This document shows, one piece after another, positions 55,150 through 64,000 of a stretch of 64,000 nt of DNA. The first letter of the stretch is position 1; each line of letters begins with the position of its first letter. The notes beneath the pieces were generated by a model that did no database searches, was not told the origin of the DNA, and was given only the letters and a program-made list of their open reading frames with translations. Where the stretch lies: positions 4,144,501 to 4,208,500 of the forward strand of contig WPIO01000011.1 of assembly GCA_009760855.2 (NCBI GenBank), written 5' to 3'. The position numbers were made by a program, and so were the translations under genes. The DNA comes from Cristatella mucedo. Its lineage: Eukaryota; Bryozoa; Phylactolaemata; Cristatellidae.

Positions 55150-55320
55150 ATGCACGTTCATCTTGATAGCATAGGTGTCAGGTAATTGCTCTTCACGACC
55201 GAGGTCGTGGGTTCGAATCCTGCAGTGGGTGATTCTGTATTGCCAATTACAAGCAGTGTTGATAGCCATTAAGGCTCTTCTGCCGCTATACAAATGAGGC
55301 TGTTGATTCAGCTAAAATTG
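55150..55320 (+). mobile_element. SINE2, forward
   Basis: GCTCTTCACGACCGAGGTCGTGGGTTCGAATCC with a shortened palindrome (CACGACC-GA-GGTCGTG form), then body TAGCCATTAAGGCTCTTCTGCCGCTATACAAATGAGGCTG. The A-box region is worn. Confidence 0.72.
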
Positions 55321-55949
55321 TTATTATTATCTTTGCTTTAGTGCTTTAGGAATTGGCAAACCAATGAAACTCGGTTTTTATTTTGTGACAAGCATTCCAT
55401 CGCTGGGAGATTTTAAATCTCGCTTCAAAACCTTTGGAATCAACCAACGATCTCAAGGATGTCAAACGAATTGATATAGAAAACTTACTTGTCTTTCAAC
55501 GGAGAAGATTAGGGTGGATATATTCAAACGGAAAGCTAATTATCATCGCAATGACATTCGACTGGCTTCACTAATTGCCATTCCATTACAGCTTTTTTAT
55601 TGATCTGTGAGATTAAGTCATGTGTTTGAACTCACTGTGCTGTGAAGCAAGAACCATCGACGGCATTTGTTTGAATCTATGGTGCGACGTTATGCAGAAA
55701 TCCAGAAACGCGCCCTAGAAGAATTTCGATTTTCTTTAGCCGAATACAGCAAACATTTAAGAAGCACATCTTTACTTTTTATGCAAATGAACCCAAAGTC
55801 ACCACTTGAATTTGCACGATTCAATGAGTCGAAAAACATTGGCGAATTCCAGCACAGAGAGCTTGTTAAAGTGAGAGTGAAGGCGGGAAAAACAGACGGG
55901 AGAAAGTTGATTCATGGACTCACTTGAACGTGGGGTGGCACTTTTACAG
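55321..55949. other. Unassigned; one 86-codon open frame
   Basis: The frame at 55667-55927 is lysine/arginine/glutamate-rich and ends just before the duplicated P450 flank. No motif, no clear splice sites. Not called. Confidence 0.35.
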
Positions 55950-56460
55950 TTAGGTAAGCACGTTTGCATGCCGACTGAAGGAACAGAGCTCGAGAGTGCT
56001 CAGGCGTGCTCGGCAGAGCTCAAGTGGGTTGTATCTGCCGTCCTTGGAACAACATCCAATGACAAGCAATCTAGCAATCTCATGTGCTAGCATTATTCAG
56101 CTCTCAAAGTTCATGGCTGTGGCAATAAAATAGAGGCTTTGCACTGTCCAGAGACCGAGATCTCTGTATGGCTAGAGTAAACACGACCATGCTACTATCT
56201 GACACAGCCCAGTAGGCAGGTCTACATTCTGACCGCATGTAACCGGATGCTGTGATGCAGTGATCAAGTTTACATTCCCCTGTGCAAACAGTAAACGCAA
56301 TGATTGGCCATAAAGCATCCGCAGTGTCAAACCGCGCTCAAGCAATTAACACCAGCCACTGCTTTAAAGACTCGTGGTTTGAGTCGACCAGTTAATAGTA
56401 GCCAGACGGCCGGCAATTGGAGCCCACGCAAAGTTTGGTTAAACGTGGGCTACTGTCTAA
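55950..56460 (+). repeat. Left copy of duplicated P450 5' flank
   Basis: Shares ordered blocks with 59830-60240: GGTAAGC..GTTTGCAT, GGAAC..GAG, TCTACATTCTGACC, CAGTGATCA and GTAAACGCAATGATTGGCC. It leads into the decayed exon 1 with similar spacing. This is the dead copy. Confidence 0.65.
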
Positions 56461-56537
56461 ATCTTTCAAAAGAGCTGATTTTGTAAAGTCATTTCCGGCA
56501 CTTTTCAAGTGAGTGATCCTTGCAATAAGAAAAAGAG

Positions 56538-56822
56538 ATGACATCCATCTAGTTGGATCGCTCGTCCCTAGTTATCTCGCATTTGGTCTGGTCAGCCTGG
56601 CCGCTGTAGCCTTTTACCAAAGGTGGATGGAATTACCCTCGAGTTTCTTTAATAGTCATGTTTTAAAGGCATGACCAAGTGGCTTGAAAATATGCTTAAA
56701 TATAAGGATTCCTGGAAGTTCTAGATAAGAAAGTCGAAACCTGTTTTCCGTAAGCAAATATCTTCGCTTTAATGATTGATTACAGCAGATTTCGCGATTT
56801 GTTCGTGTGGTAAGCCGACGCC
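56538..56822 (+). pseudogene. Decayed P450 exon 1
   Basis: Aligns by eye with the exon at 60424 along its whole length: the ATG is kept, the fifth codon is TAG, and LVSLAAVAFYQ, GMTKWLENMLKYKDSWK and a broken form of [15 protein letters not shown] follow in shifting frames. Several frameshifts and stops make it non-coding. Its upstream flank is also duplicated, so it arose by segmental tandem duplication rather than retroposition. Confidence 0.8.
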
Positions 56823-56844
56823 CGCAGTTTTAGAGTTTGTAAGA

Positions 56845-57010
56845 GCGAAATTCTGGTTTGGCCCAGGGGCTAATACGCTGGCCCGACCAAGGCGATGAGA
56901 AGTGAATAGCTATTTGACGAGGCCGAGGTCGTTGGCCCACGTGGCACATGTGTGGTGAGCCGAAATTGAGATTAAGTCCTCCTTTGGCGTTTTAAAAATT
57001 GCATACAATT
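56845..57010 (+). mobile_element. SINE1, degraded
   Basis: CTGGTTTGGCCCAGGGGCTAA and GAGGTCGTTGGCCCACG are worn A- and B-box regions, followed by GCACATGTGTGGTGAGCCGA and AGATTAAGTCCTCCTTTGGCG. It lies just after the P450 pseudo-exon. Confidence 0.55.
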
Positions 57011-57844
57011 ACTTTTTTATATGTGAACAGTCTTCAAAGATACTGAACGTAAGTGAATGAATTTGCTATTCTTCTCCTACATTCTATAACTAGCTCCAAC
57101 TTAAATTGAAATTATAGCAGTTGAACACTTAATAATAAATTGTAAAGTAACAATAAATACTTGCATGCGAGTACAATTGTACTTACTTGTATTATGAAAT
57201 GTGAACCAGTGACGGATATGCTAGAGATGTTGGTTCTTGAACTCAGTTAAGGGCATGAGCTGTTGCCTCACCCATTTTCGCCAAGTCCCTTAAAAACCAA
57301 CTCAGTGTGTTAGCGTTGGCATATTGCAGCTAGAGTCTACAAGCTGAGTTCCAGTAAGTGTTGGTGTACGATGGTTTTGCATCTACACATGAAAGTTATT
57401 AAAGGAAAAAGGCAAATGAACGCTTCATATAATTTCAGAATCATATTCAGCGTGGGTTACATGAATGTGTAGGTAGGCTTTGATACACTTTTCTCGTAAC
57501 AACTATAACGTAGTCATCGGAAACATTTGGTGAATTTGGTGCTGAAAGCATGCAAATACTCAGATTCAAGCCATTGGTCGGCGTTTTATCCCACTCAAAT
57601 CATTTTATGATTGAATTGAAAGGACTCCAGTGGCTAGAAAGGATTTCAAAATCACTTAAAATGATTTTCTCTAGCAAAGTAAAAGTTTGTCACACCGAAA
57701 AGCTACGTTGGTTATAACCCCAAATTAGACAGTGTATGTCTTGGATGAGTTCCTCCACGTTCACTGCTCTTCTTAAGAGCAACTGCTTCACTTGGCTCCA
57801 CTTAACTCCACGTTTGTCCAACGCTTGCTGCTCTCTTCTTCTTA
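57011..57844. other. No recognisable feature
   Basis: AT-rich. No P450 exon 2 remnant could be found after the pseudo-exon, so the left duplicate may never have included it. Confidence 0.45.
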
Positions 57845-58136
57845 AGGAACCTAAAAAGACACCTATTTAGGACAGCATTTAGCGGGTCCCTGTGATTCGT
57901 CCTTGATGTGCTTATGCGTGCTGACACTGCGCATGCTGCCACTAACCACACTTGCATGCTGACCCTGTGCATGTCACCCCTAACCATGTTATTCATTTTG
58001 TTTGTTTTTCAAGCATGATTTTACTTACCATTCAATTGCATTTCACTTTGCAGCAAATGTAAAGCGTCTAGAGAGAGAGATTAAGTTCTCTGAGGGCGCT
58101 TTATCAAGTAAATTATTGTTATTATTATTATTATTA
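57845..58136 (+). mobile_element. LINE-A 3' end
   Basis: From AAAAAGACACCTATTTAGGACAGC through the 3' UTR to the (ATT)n tail at 58116-58136. Very similar to the ends at 1.5 and 51.8 kb. Confidence 0.82.
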
Positions 58137-58329
58137 AGAAAGAAAGCCAGACAGTGAGTCAGACGGCACGTTCAATGGCAAACAAATAATATATGTATTC
58201 TTTGATTAAAATATGTAAAAAAATTTTAATCAGCATAATTTTTTTTCGAGTAACGCTCATTCGTAATTAGTGCTTTACTCTAGGTAGGCCTTCCGAGATC
58301 AACTTTCACTTATTCTGGAGAGAACTTGA

Positions 58330-58856
58330 GTCGACTTCAAGGTTCTGTCACTCACTTTTAGGTCCTCTAATTCTCTGGCTCCAGCCTACCTATTGGAATT
58401 ACTTTCACACGAGACTATGCATTGTGCCACCAGCTTTTCTTAATCAAATCGCTTAGTTATACCTTGCGCGAACCTCAAATCCTTTGGAGATTGTGCGTTT
58501 AGTTTGCATGCTCCCAAAACCTGAAACTCATTCCCGGCTGACATTACGATATCTCCAAAATTAACATTTAAAAAGAAGCTAAAACCTCACTCTTTTGACT
58601 ACATTTAGTGGATCCTTGTGGTTTTTTCTGGATGCGTTGTGCGTGCTGACACGGTGCATGCGGTCACCAACCACATTTACATGCTGACGCTGTGCATTTG
58701 GATAACAATGTTTTGCTTGCTTACAGTGTGCTTGTTACCACTAACCATTTGATCATACTTCCTTTACTGCACATGTAAATTACCCAGAAAGAGAATAAGT
58801 TCTCTGTGCGCGCTGTGCTAATGGAATTGTATTGCTATTATTAAATGAACACACTC
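58330..58856 (+). mobile_element. LINE-A 3' end, diverged
   Basis: GTCGACTTCAAGGTTCTGTC, CCAGCCTACCTATTGG and CTCAAATCCTTTGGAGA match LINE-A coding blocks, and the tail is worn. An older copy just downstream of a younger one. Confidence 0.65.
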
Positions 58857-59819
58857 ACTTGCATGCAAAGACATACACATGCACGAGCTTGCTGCTCGCA
58901 TGCACGCACGCACAAAACACATGCACGGGCAAACTATTTACTAGATAACTTTTCGCGTTGACATCATGTGTCGGACACTTCGAAAGTGTATCGTAACGCC
59001 GATGCTTTTGCGCACGTTTTCTTAGCTTAGTGTGCTGTAGGTAACGTTTATTGCCGTAAAGTACGTCTGATTTTTATAGCTTGAATTTTTTTGACGTTGG
59101 CTAGACAATACATGGCTAGAAGGACGCTTGATGAATGCATGACTATGATCGAAGCATAATGGGTGGATTTATACCGAGACGAGGATCCGCAAAGCCCAGG
59201 CTACAGAGCAGAAGCTTGCTCTCGAAATGTGCATGCTTGCGTAGGAAAACGGATAAAAGGAAGGAAACCTGGGCAGTCGGATGCTCCTAAGACAAAATAT
59301 TCCTGAGCAACTAATCGGTTCAGAGAGGGACCCCTGGTACTTTATTCCAGAATCAAATTGAATCTCAGATATTCCCGGGAATCTTACATTCTAAGATATG
59401 GTCGTGCCTAGGCGTAGCAGCGCTTGCGAAATTGGCAAAGTAAATGGTCTTTGAACCCCAGCTCCGATAATGATTTTCTGCTATTTGTAAATAAGATAAA
59501 GTGCTATGGCTGAACGGAAGAGGCTGACCGACTATGCCTAACCCACAAATTTACTGAATACCTCAAATTGTATCACCGCCCTTGCTCTCCCATCCCAGCT
59601 CAATTCAACTTCCTCCTTTCTTTATCAAATGCATGCTCGGAGAAAGCTGCATGCTGACGGAACGGCCATATTTGTCGCCCCTAACGATTCGTTGGCTCGT
59701 GTCACTCTGCCATGCTTGCACTTCGATCGGGTCTCGCCAGTAAGACGTCCGACACGTGCAGCTACTCTTTATCAGGAGACACCAGCAGAAGAGAGCTGGA
59801 TCTGAGATAAAGGTAAGCT
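58857..59819. other. No recognisable feature
   Basis: Short GCACGCACGCA tracts near 58.9 kb, otherwise nothing. Confidence 0.45.
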
Positions 59820-60240
59820 GTTATTTACTGAGCTCAGGCGGCATGTTTGCATACCGCCTAAAGGAACGCTGAGAGAGAGCTCGGCAGAGCAAAGGGTCAT
59901 GGCCACTCATGTCCTTCGGCTGGCACTCAAAGACAGTGCATATCTTTAGCAAGCGATGCGCATCTTAAATTTCGTTGCTGTAACACAGCATGGTAGGCTT
60001 TGCCATGTGCTGAAACGGACATCTTTGCAAAGAACCAAGCTAGGACAAGGTCGTGCCACTAACTGATATAGCAGCCGTTCCACATTCTGACCTCTTTTGG
60101 ACCCAGTGATCAGTTTTGCCCTAGCCCATATAAAGGGTAGGCGTAATGACTGGCCTTAACACATTAGTTGATTCAAACTGCACTTCAGCAGCAGTGCCGA
60201 CTGTTACCTGCCTTTGAGCCAGCTCTAGGTAAGAATCTTC
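59820..60240 (+). repeat. Right copy of duplicated P450 5' flank
   Basis: Counterpart of 55950-56460, about 3.9 kb away. Key blocks are TCCACATTCTGACC, CCAGTGATCA and GGCGTAATGACTGGCC. It carries the TATAAA that the left copy lacks and precedes an intact exon. Confidence 0.65.
60129..60134 (+). promoter_or_regulatory. TATA box candidate of the second P450
   Basis: TATAAA in cccaTATAAAggg, about 290 bp before the start codon. The surrounding block is also present upstream of the pseudo-exon at 56.54 kb, but there the TATA position reads gtgcaaacag, so the box is lost in the dead copy. Confidence 0.5.
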
Positions 60241-60375
60241 CACTGTGTCTATCGGGTGTGGCCAGTCGGTGGGCGAAGCTGGGCATGAGAAGCTGTCGTG
60301 CTCGGTTAAATGCTAACTATAGCCGCAGTCTGTTAAGATAGTTGAACTTTTTAAAGGCAGTTACTGTGTTTTACA
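60227..60375 (+). other. Possible 5' UTR intron of the second P450
   Basis: A donor-like ctctag/GTAAGAAT near 60227 and an acceptor-like gtgttttacag ending near 60375 lie between the TATA candidate and the start codon. Inferred from splice-site appearance only. Confidence 0.35.
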
Positions 60376-60423
60376 GGTGAGCGACGCCTACGTCTACGTC
60401 TTTCAAGTTCAGACGCTTTCGAA

Positions 60424-60760
60424 ATGAGTCTGCTTGAGTTGTGGGATCACTCATACCTAGTCATCGCTGCATTAGCACTGGTCAGCCTGACTGCGGTAGT
60501 CCAGTACCGGAGCAGGAGGTACCCTCGAGGTCCTTCGAGACTGTCCGTATTTAAAGGCATGGCTATGTGGCCTGAAAATATCCTTAAATACAAGGAGTCG
60601 TGGAAGCGGCAATTCGGCAGTGTCTACACTCTGTTCCTTGGGCGCAGCAAATTTGTTGTAATGACCGACTACGACGCAATTCACGATGCATTCGTGCTGC
60701 AAGCCGACGTGTGCAGTTCCCGGCCTCTGAACATGGAAGCTCCCTCCCCAGATACTGCAG
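60424..60760 (+). CDS. Second cytochrome P450, exon 1 only (gene continues past the window)
   Basis: Encodes 112 residues plus one base and ends at the donor GTAAGT, phase 1, exactly as in exon 1 of the first P450. It has a hydrophobic anchor (about residues 8-27), an RGPSR hinge and [18 protein letters not shown], which differs from gene 1 by one residue over that stretch. No exon 2 homologue is visible in the remaining 3.2 kb, so the rest must lie to the right. A promoter candidate lies about 290 bp upstream. Confidence 0.85.
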
Positions 60761-61299
60761 GTAAGTGAGTGAGCATTGTATTCTTCTTTTACATCAGCTA
60801 ATGACATCAGAATGACTCGATTAAAAGAGTAGCGAGGACGGCGCATGGCTGCGAATTCAAAATGGTAATAAATGTCTGCATGCACACATGTATAGCGTTA
60901 CATGTTAGCGTTGAAACTTGGCAGTTTTGCCTCTGCAAATCAAAACCATTTTTTAAGACTCTAGACACTTGAACGATAGAATTCGGTATATACTTCAAGC
61001 ACATTAATAGATATATATATATGTACATGCATTTACAGTTTTAAAGCCGTAATGCAATTGGCTGGAACATTAGCTAAATGAATGAGAATAGTTTGCTATT
61101 ATTTCTTCAAATATATGAATTTGGTAAATAGACGTATTTTAAACACGGTAAGGTGGCTGTTATTGTAACCTTAAAGGATTACCGCGCTAGCAAACTGGTC
61201 AGAATCCTCATGATAACTAGATTCAATGTTTATTGAAATGATATAAGAGATCCGTGCATTGCCCGCTCAAGATCAGGCACAGTTCAATGTAAGCTTGTC

Positions 61300-61640
61300 G
61301 CATTGTAATGTATCTCCGTCAGTAACTCCACAAAGTCATAAAGACCATGTGGGTGTTACGCAGGAGAGTTTTGTATAGCGCACTCACAGCCTAAGCGGCT
61401 TTCGGTACGCATTCGGTAGCCAACAGACTTCGTCTCACGCAACAAAGAGAAAGTGGGAAGCATAGCAGAGTTAGGAGAGCAGTTGAGGTAGTGAGTAGCA
61501 TAGAAGTAGCAGTTCAGGACCGCTGAAAAAGATGTGCCATAGTCGGCAGTTGGAGAGTAGATGTCGTTGCGTAAGAATTGTGGAAGCGAGTTCCACAGTC
61601 TAGGACCTACAGAGCTAAAGCTTCTGTCGCCAACTGTCTT
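61300..61640 (-). mobile_element. LINE-B 3' end, reverse
   Basis: ATTGTAATGTATCTCCGTCAGTAA at the start; the reverse frame reads LKTVGDRSFSSVGPRLWNSLP-type sequence. In intron 1 of the second P450. Confidence 0.82.
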
Positions 61641-62194
61641 CTTGTATGAAGTAAGTACTAAGATCTGGAAATTGGAGTTTAAAACTAGCAATGCTACTTT
61701 TTGAAAACTAGCGACAAATGCGGTCAGTTTCTTTTTAATATACATCCATATTTTTGAAAATAAAGTGGTGAAAAAGTTTGTTTAAAAGCCTAAAAAGTAG
61801 TTTCTGCACAATTCTTTGAAAACTAATTGTACCAAACTCATCTTGTTGTCAATGTGCTGGCGAGATCACAGTCGTATTTGTTCACCGATATTTCTATGAA
61901 TACCGTCATTTCAAGTTAATCTGTATTACAAGAAATTCAAGTCAAGCCCGGAAAACGTAATAAGCACGTGCCAAGCAGTTTAGGCAAAGCAGGAGTGCAG
62001 CAGGCTGCAGACTGCGTGAGAGGTTTTTGTGGTACTGTCTACGCAAATAAGTTATCAAGTGTACTCATTACAATGTTAGTAAATAATTGGTAAGAGTAAA
62101 CGGACCTGGCATTACTGTAATTGCACGCAATCCTGACTGCAAGAACCTCCAAAAAGAGAGACTGAAATGGCTTCTTACCAAAATAGGTTTTACA

Positions 62195-62517
62195 GCCTGG
62201 ACTGGATAGGTCCTGGACTGTATAACTTGCTTCCATGATTCTTACGCAACGACAACTACTCTCCACCATCCGACTATGGCTCATCCTTTTCAGCGGTCCT
62301 GATCTGCTATTTCAATGCTACTCACTACCTCCACTGCTCTTCTGACACAGCTCTGTTTCTCACTTTCTATTTGTTACGTGAGATGAAGTATTTCGGTTAC
62401 CGAATGCGTGCCAAAAGCCGCTAAGGATGTGAGTAGGCTACACAAAACTCTCCTGCGTGACACCGACATACTTGTGGTTTTGTGGAGTTACAGACGGATA
62501 AACATTACAGTACATTA
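62195..62517 (+). mobile_element. LINE-B 3' end, forward, diverged
   Basis: From CCTGGACTGTATAACTTGCTTCC to ACGGATAAACATTACAGTACATTAC. Opposite orientation to the copy at 61.3-61.64 kb, 550 bp away. Confidence 0.75.
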
Positions 62518-62822
62518 CTATAATGAGTTAACCCAGAACTATTTCAGCATCCGGGAACTTTTCAGCAGAATTTATTACTAGTGCACTTTGATATTTTTTT
62601 GAACTCACGATAGCCTGCGTTCACAAAGTAGGTGCATTCAGTACAAATCCGTTGTTGAGGGGGGCTCTTAAAGTTCTTGTTGTAAAACTTGAAGATAATT
62701 GCCTACAGCAGGACTCAATCCGAAAACCTAGCTCAAGTGCTTTCGCTTTACCTGAAGCTAAGACCAGAACGTCCTCCTCTATTAGCCATCCAGCTGCTGT
62801 TAATGCAAAGCAAAGGTATACA

Positions 62823-63043
<221 letters not shown>

Positions 63044-63589
63044 CCGTGTAACCTTTATACTTCGCAATGGCCGTATCGATAAATATTGCACCCTTATTTT
63101 TTATTCCCCTGCTTTTGTGTCTTTGTTATTGACTCGCCTTGATTAGGCATAGCTGCCAGGGCTCTGCAGCCTGTTGGTGGTGCCAGTGCAATGTCACAAG
63201 TCTACCCATGGGTAGTCACTAGGTTTTTTGGCGACAGACTCTTCTATTATGAGGCTGCAAACAAGCTCGTGGCTTGTCACTCGCCCACTTGTCGCTCATG
63301 GGGATTTGAGCGCTTAGACAGCGCGTGAGTACGCTTTGTACGTAAAATTTACTACACCTGCCAACAAGCAAGAAAGCAGGAGCTATCACTAAAAGCCACA
63401 AAATAAAGAAAATTGCAGCCAAATTCTATATCTTTCAGCTTAGCTAAAATGCCTTGCACCGGCTTTGCTTTTAGGCACCGGAAGCAAAATATGAATAGCG
63501 ATTGATTCCATTTGCCTACTTGGGTAATTCTCGCCAATGTGTTTAAATATGAGTTGAGTACAATACTGAAAAATAAAACAATAAATTTT

Positions 63590-64000
63590 ATAGGACATCT
63601 ATTAACGTCTTCTAAATACTTTTTGCCAAGCAATTTACATTGCCTGTAAGGTAAGCGTATCAACATGATTCGTGAGAACGTGCAGGATGGCAGCACGCAT
63701 GAACAAACAAAGGACAGTCGGCGGACAAAGAGAAAGCTCATTTGCACTTCTTTTTAACATTTGTCAGAGTAGAGGATATCGTGACGTCAGTCATGAGTGA
63801 GTTCCAGGCATTGGGAGCATACGAACGAAAGCCACCGCATCCATAAAGTTTGACGCGGGTTCGAGTCGTATGTAAACGAATTGAGTCGGGACAGAGGACT
63901 GTAATGTGCGTGGCATGATTGTGAAGTAGTTCTGATGGGTAGGTTTAAGAAATAAATTGAATGATCCTAAAATGAATGACAAAAACCTTAAATTCAATAT
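63590..64000 (-). mobile_element. LINE-A-related copy, reverse, running off the window
   Basis: Worn tail, then GTGACGTCAGTC..GAGTTCCAGGCATTGGGAGCATACGAACG and further reverse coding sequence to the window edge. Confidence 0.6.

Overview
The window is animal (metazoan) nuclear DNA, not bacterial. Coding sequence is broken into short exons bounded by GT-AG introns, the spaces between exons are long, and most of the recognisable non-coding DNA is decayed retroposons (two LINE families, two tRNA-like SINE families) and microsatellites. The gene families present (a CYP2-type cytochrome P450 and a mind-bomb-like MIB/HERC2-ZZ protein), the many retroposon remnants and the (ATT)n-tailed LINEs suit an aquatic invertebrate. 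I cannot place the phylum from sequence alone.

Layout. 1-4,095: repeats, including a long inverted repeat (arms near 1.74-2.23 kb and 3.18-3.66 kb). 4,096-26,178 (+): one complete cytochrome P450 gene with five exons that join in frame into a 496-residue protein. All four introns are phase 1. Its introns hold degenerate LINE-A, LINE-B and SINE2 copies, a decayed repeat protein (9.4-10.8 kb), a poly-C-ended element (14.7-15.4 kb) and a perfect 19-bp hairpin (5.82 kb). 26.2-36.6 kb: intergenic, with a second copy of the 9.4-kb repeat and a nest of LINE-B inside LINE-A (31.2-35.8 kb). 36,640-48,795 (+): a six-exon gene for a 333-residue mind-bomb-like protein with MIB/HERC2, ZZ finger, MIB/HERC2 and one MIB repeat. 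It stops before any ankyrin repeats or RING fingers. 48.8-55.9 kb: LINE-A copies, one of them interrupted by a single nonsense codon, and a Tc1/mariner-like remnant. 55.95-60.76 kb: two diverged tandem copies of a P450 promoter plus first exon. The left copy is a pseudogene. The right copy (60,424-60,760) is intact exon 1 of a second P450 whose other exons lie beyond the window.

The P450s form a local cluster with signs of tandem duplication. The mind-bomb-like gene between them has no obvious functional link to them. The mobile elements explain most of the remaining structure: LINE-A and SINE1 share a 3' tail, as expected for a SINE mobilised by a partner LINE; LINE-B has its own pentanucleotide tail; and several nested insertions give relative ages. 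Repeat edges are read by eye and are good to about 10-50 bp. LINE-A, LINE-B, SINE1 and SINE2 are names used only here.
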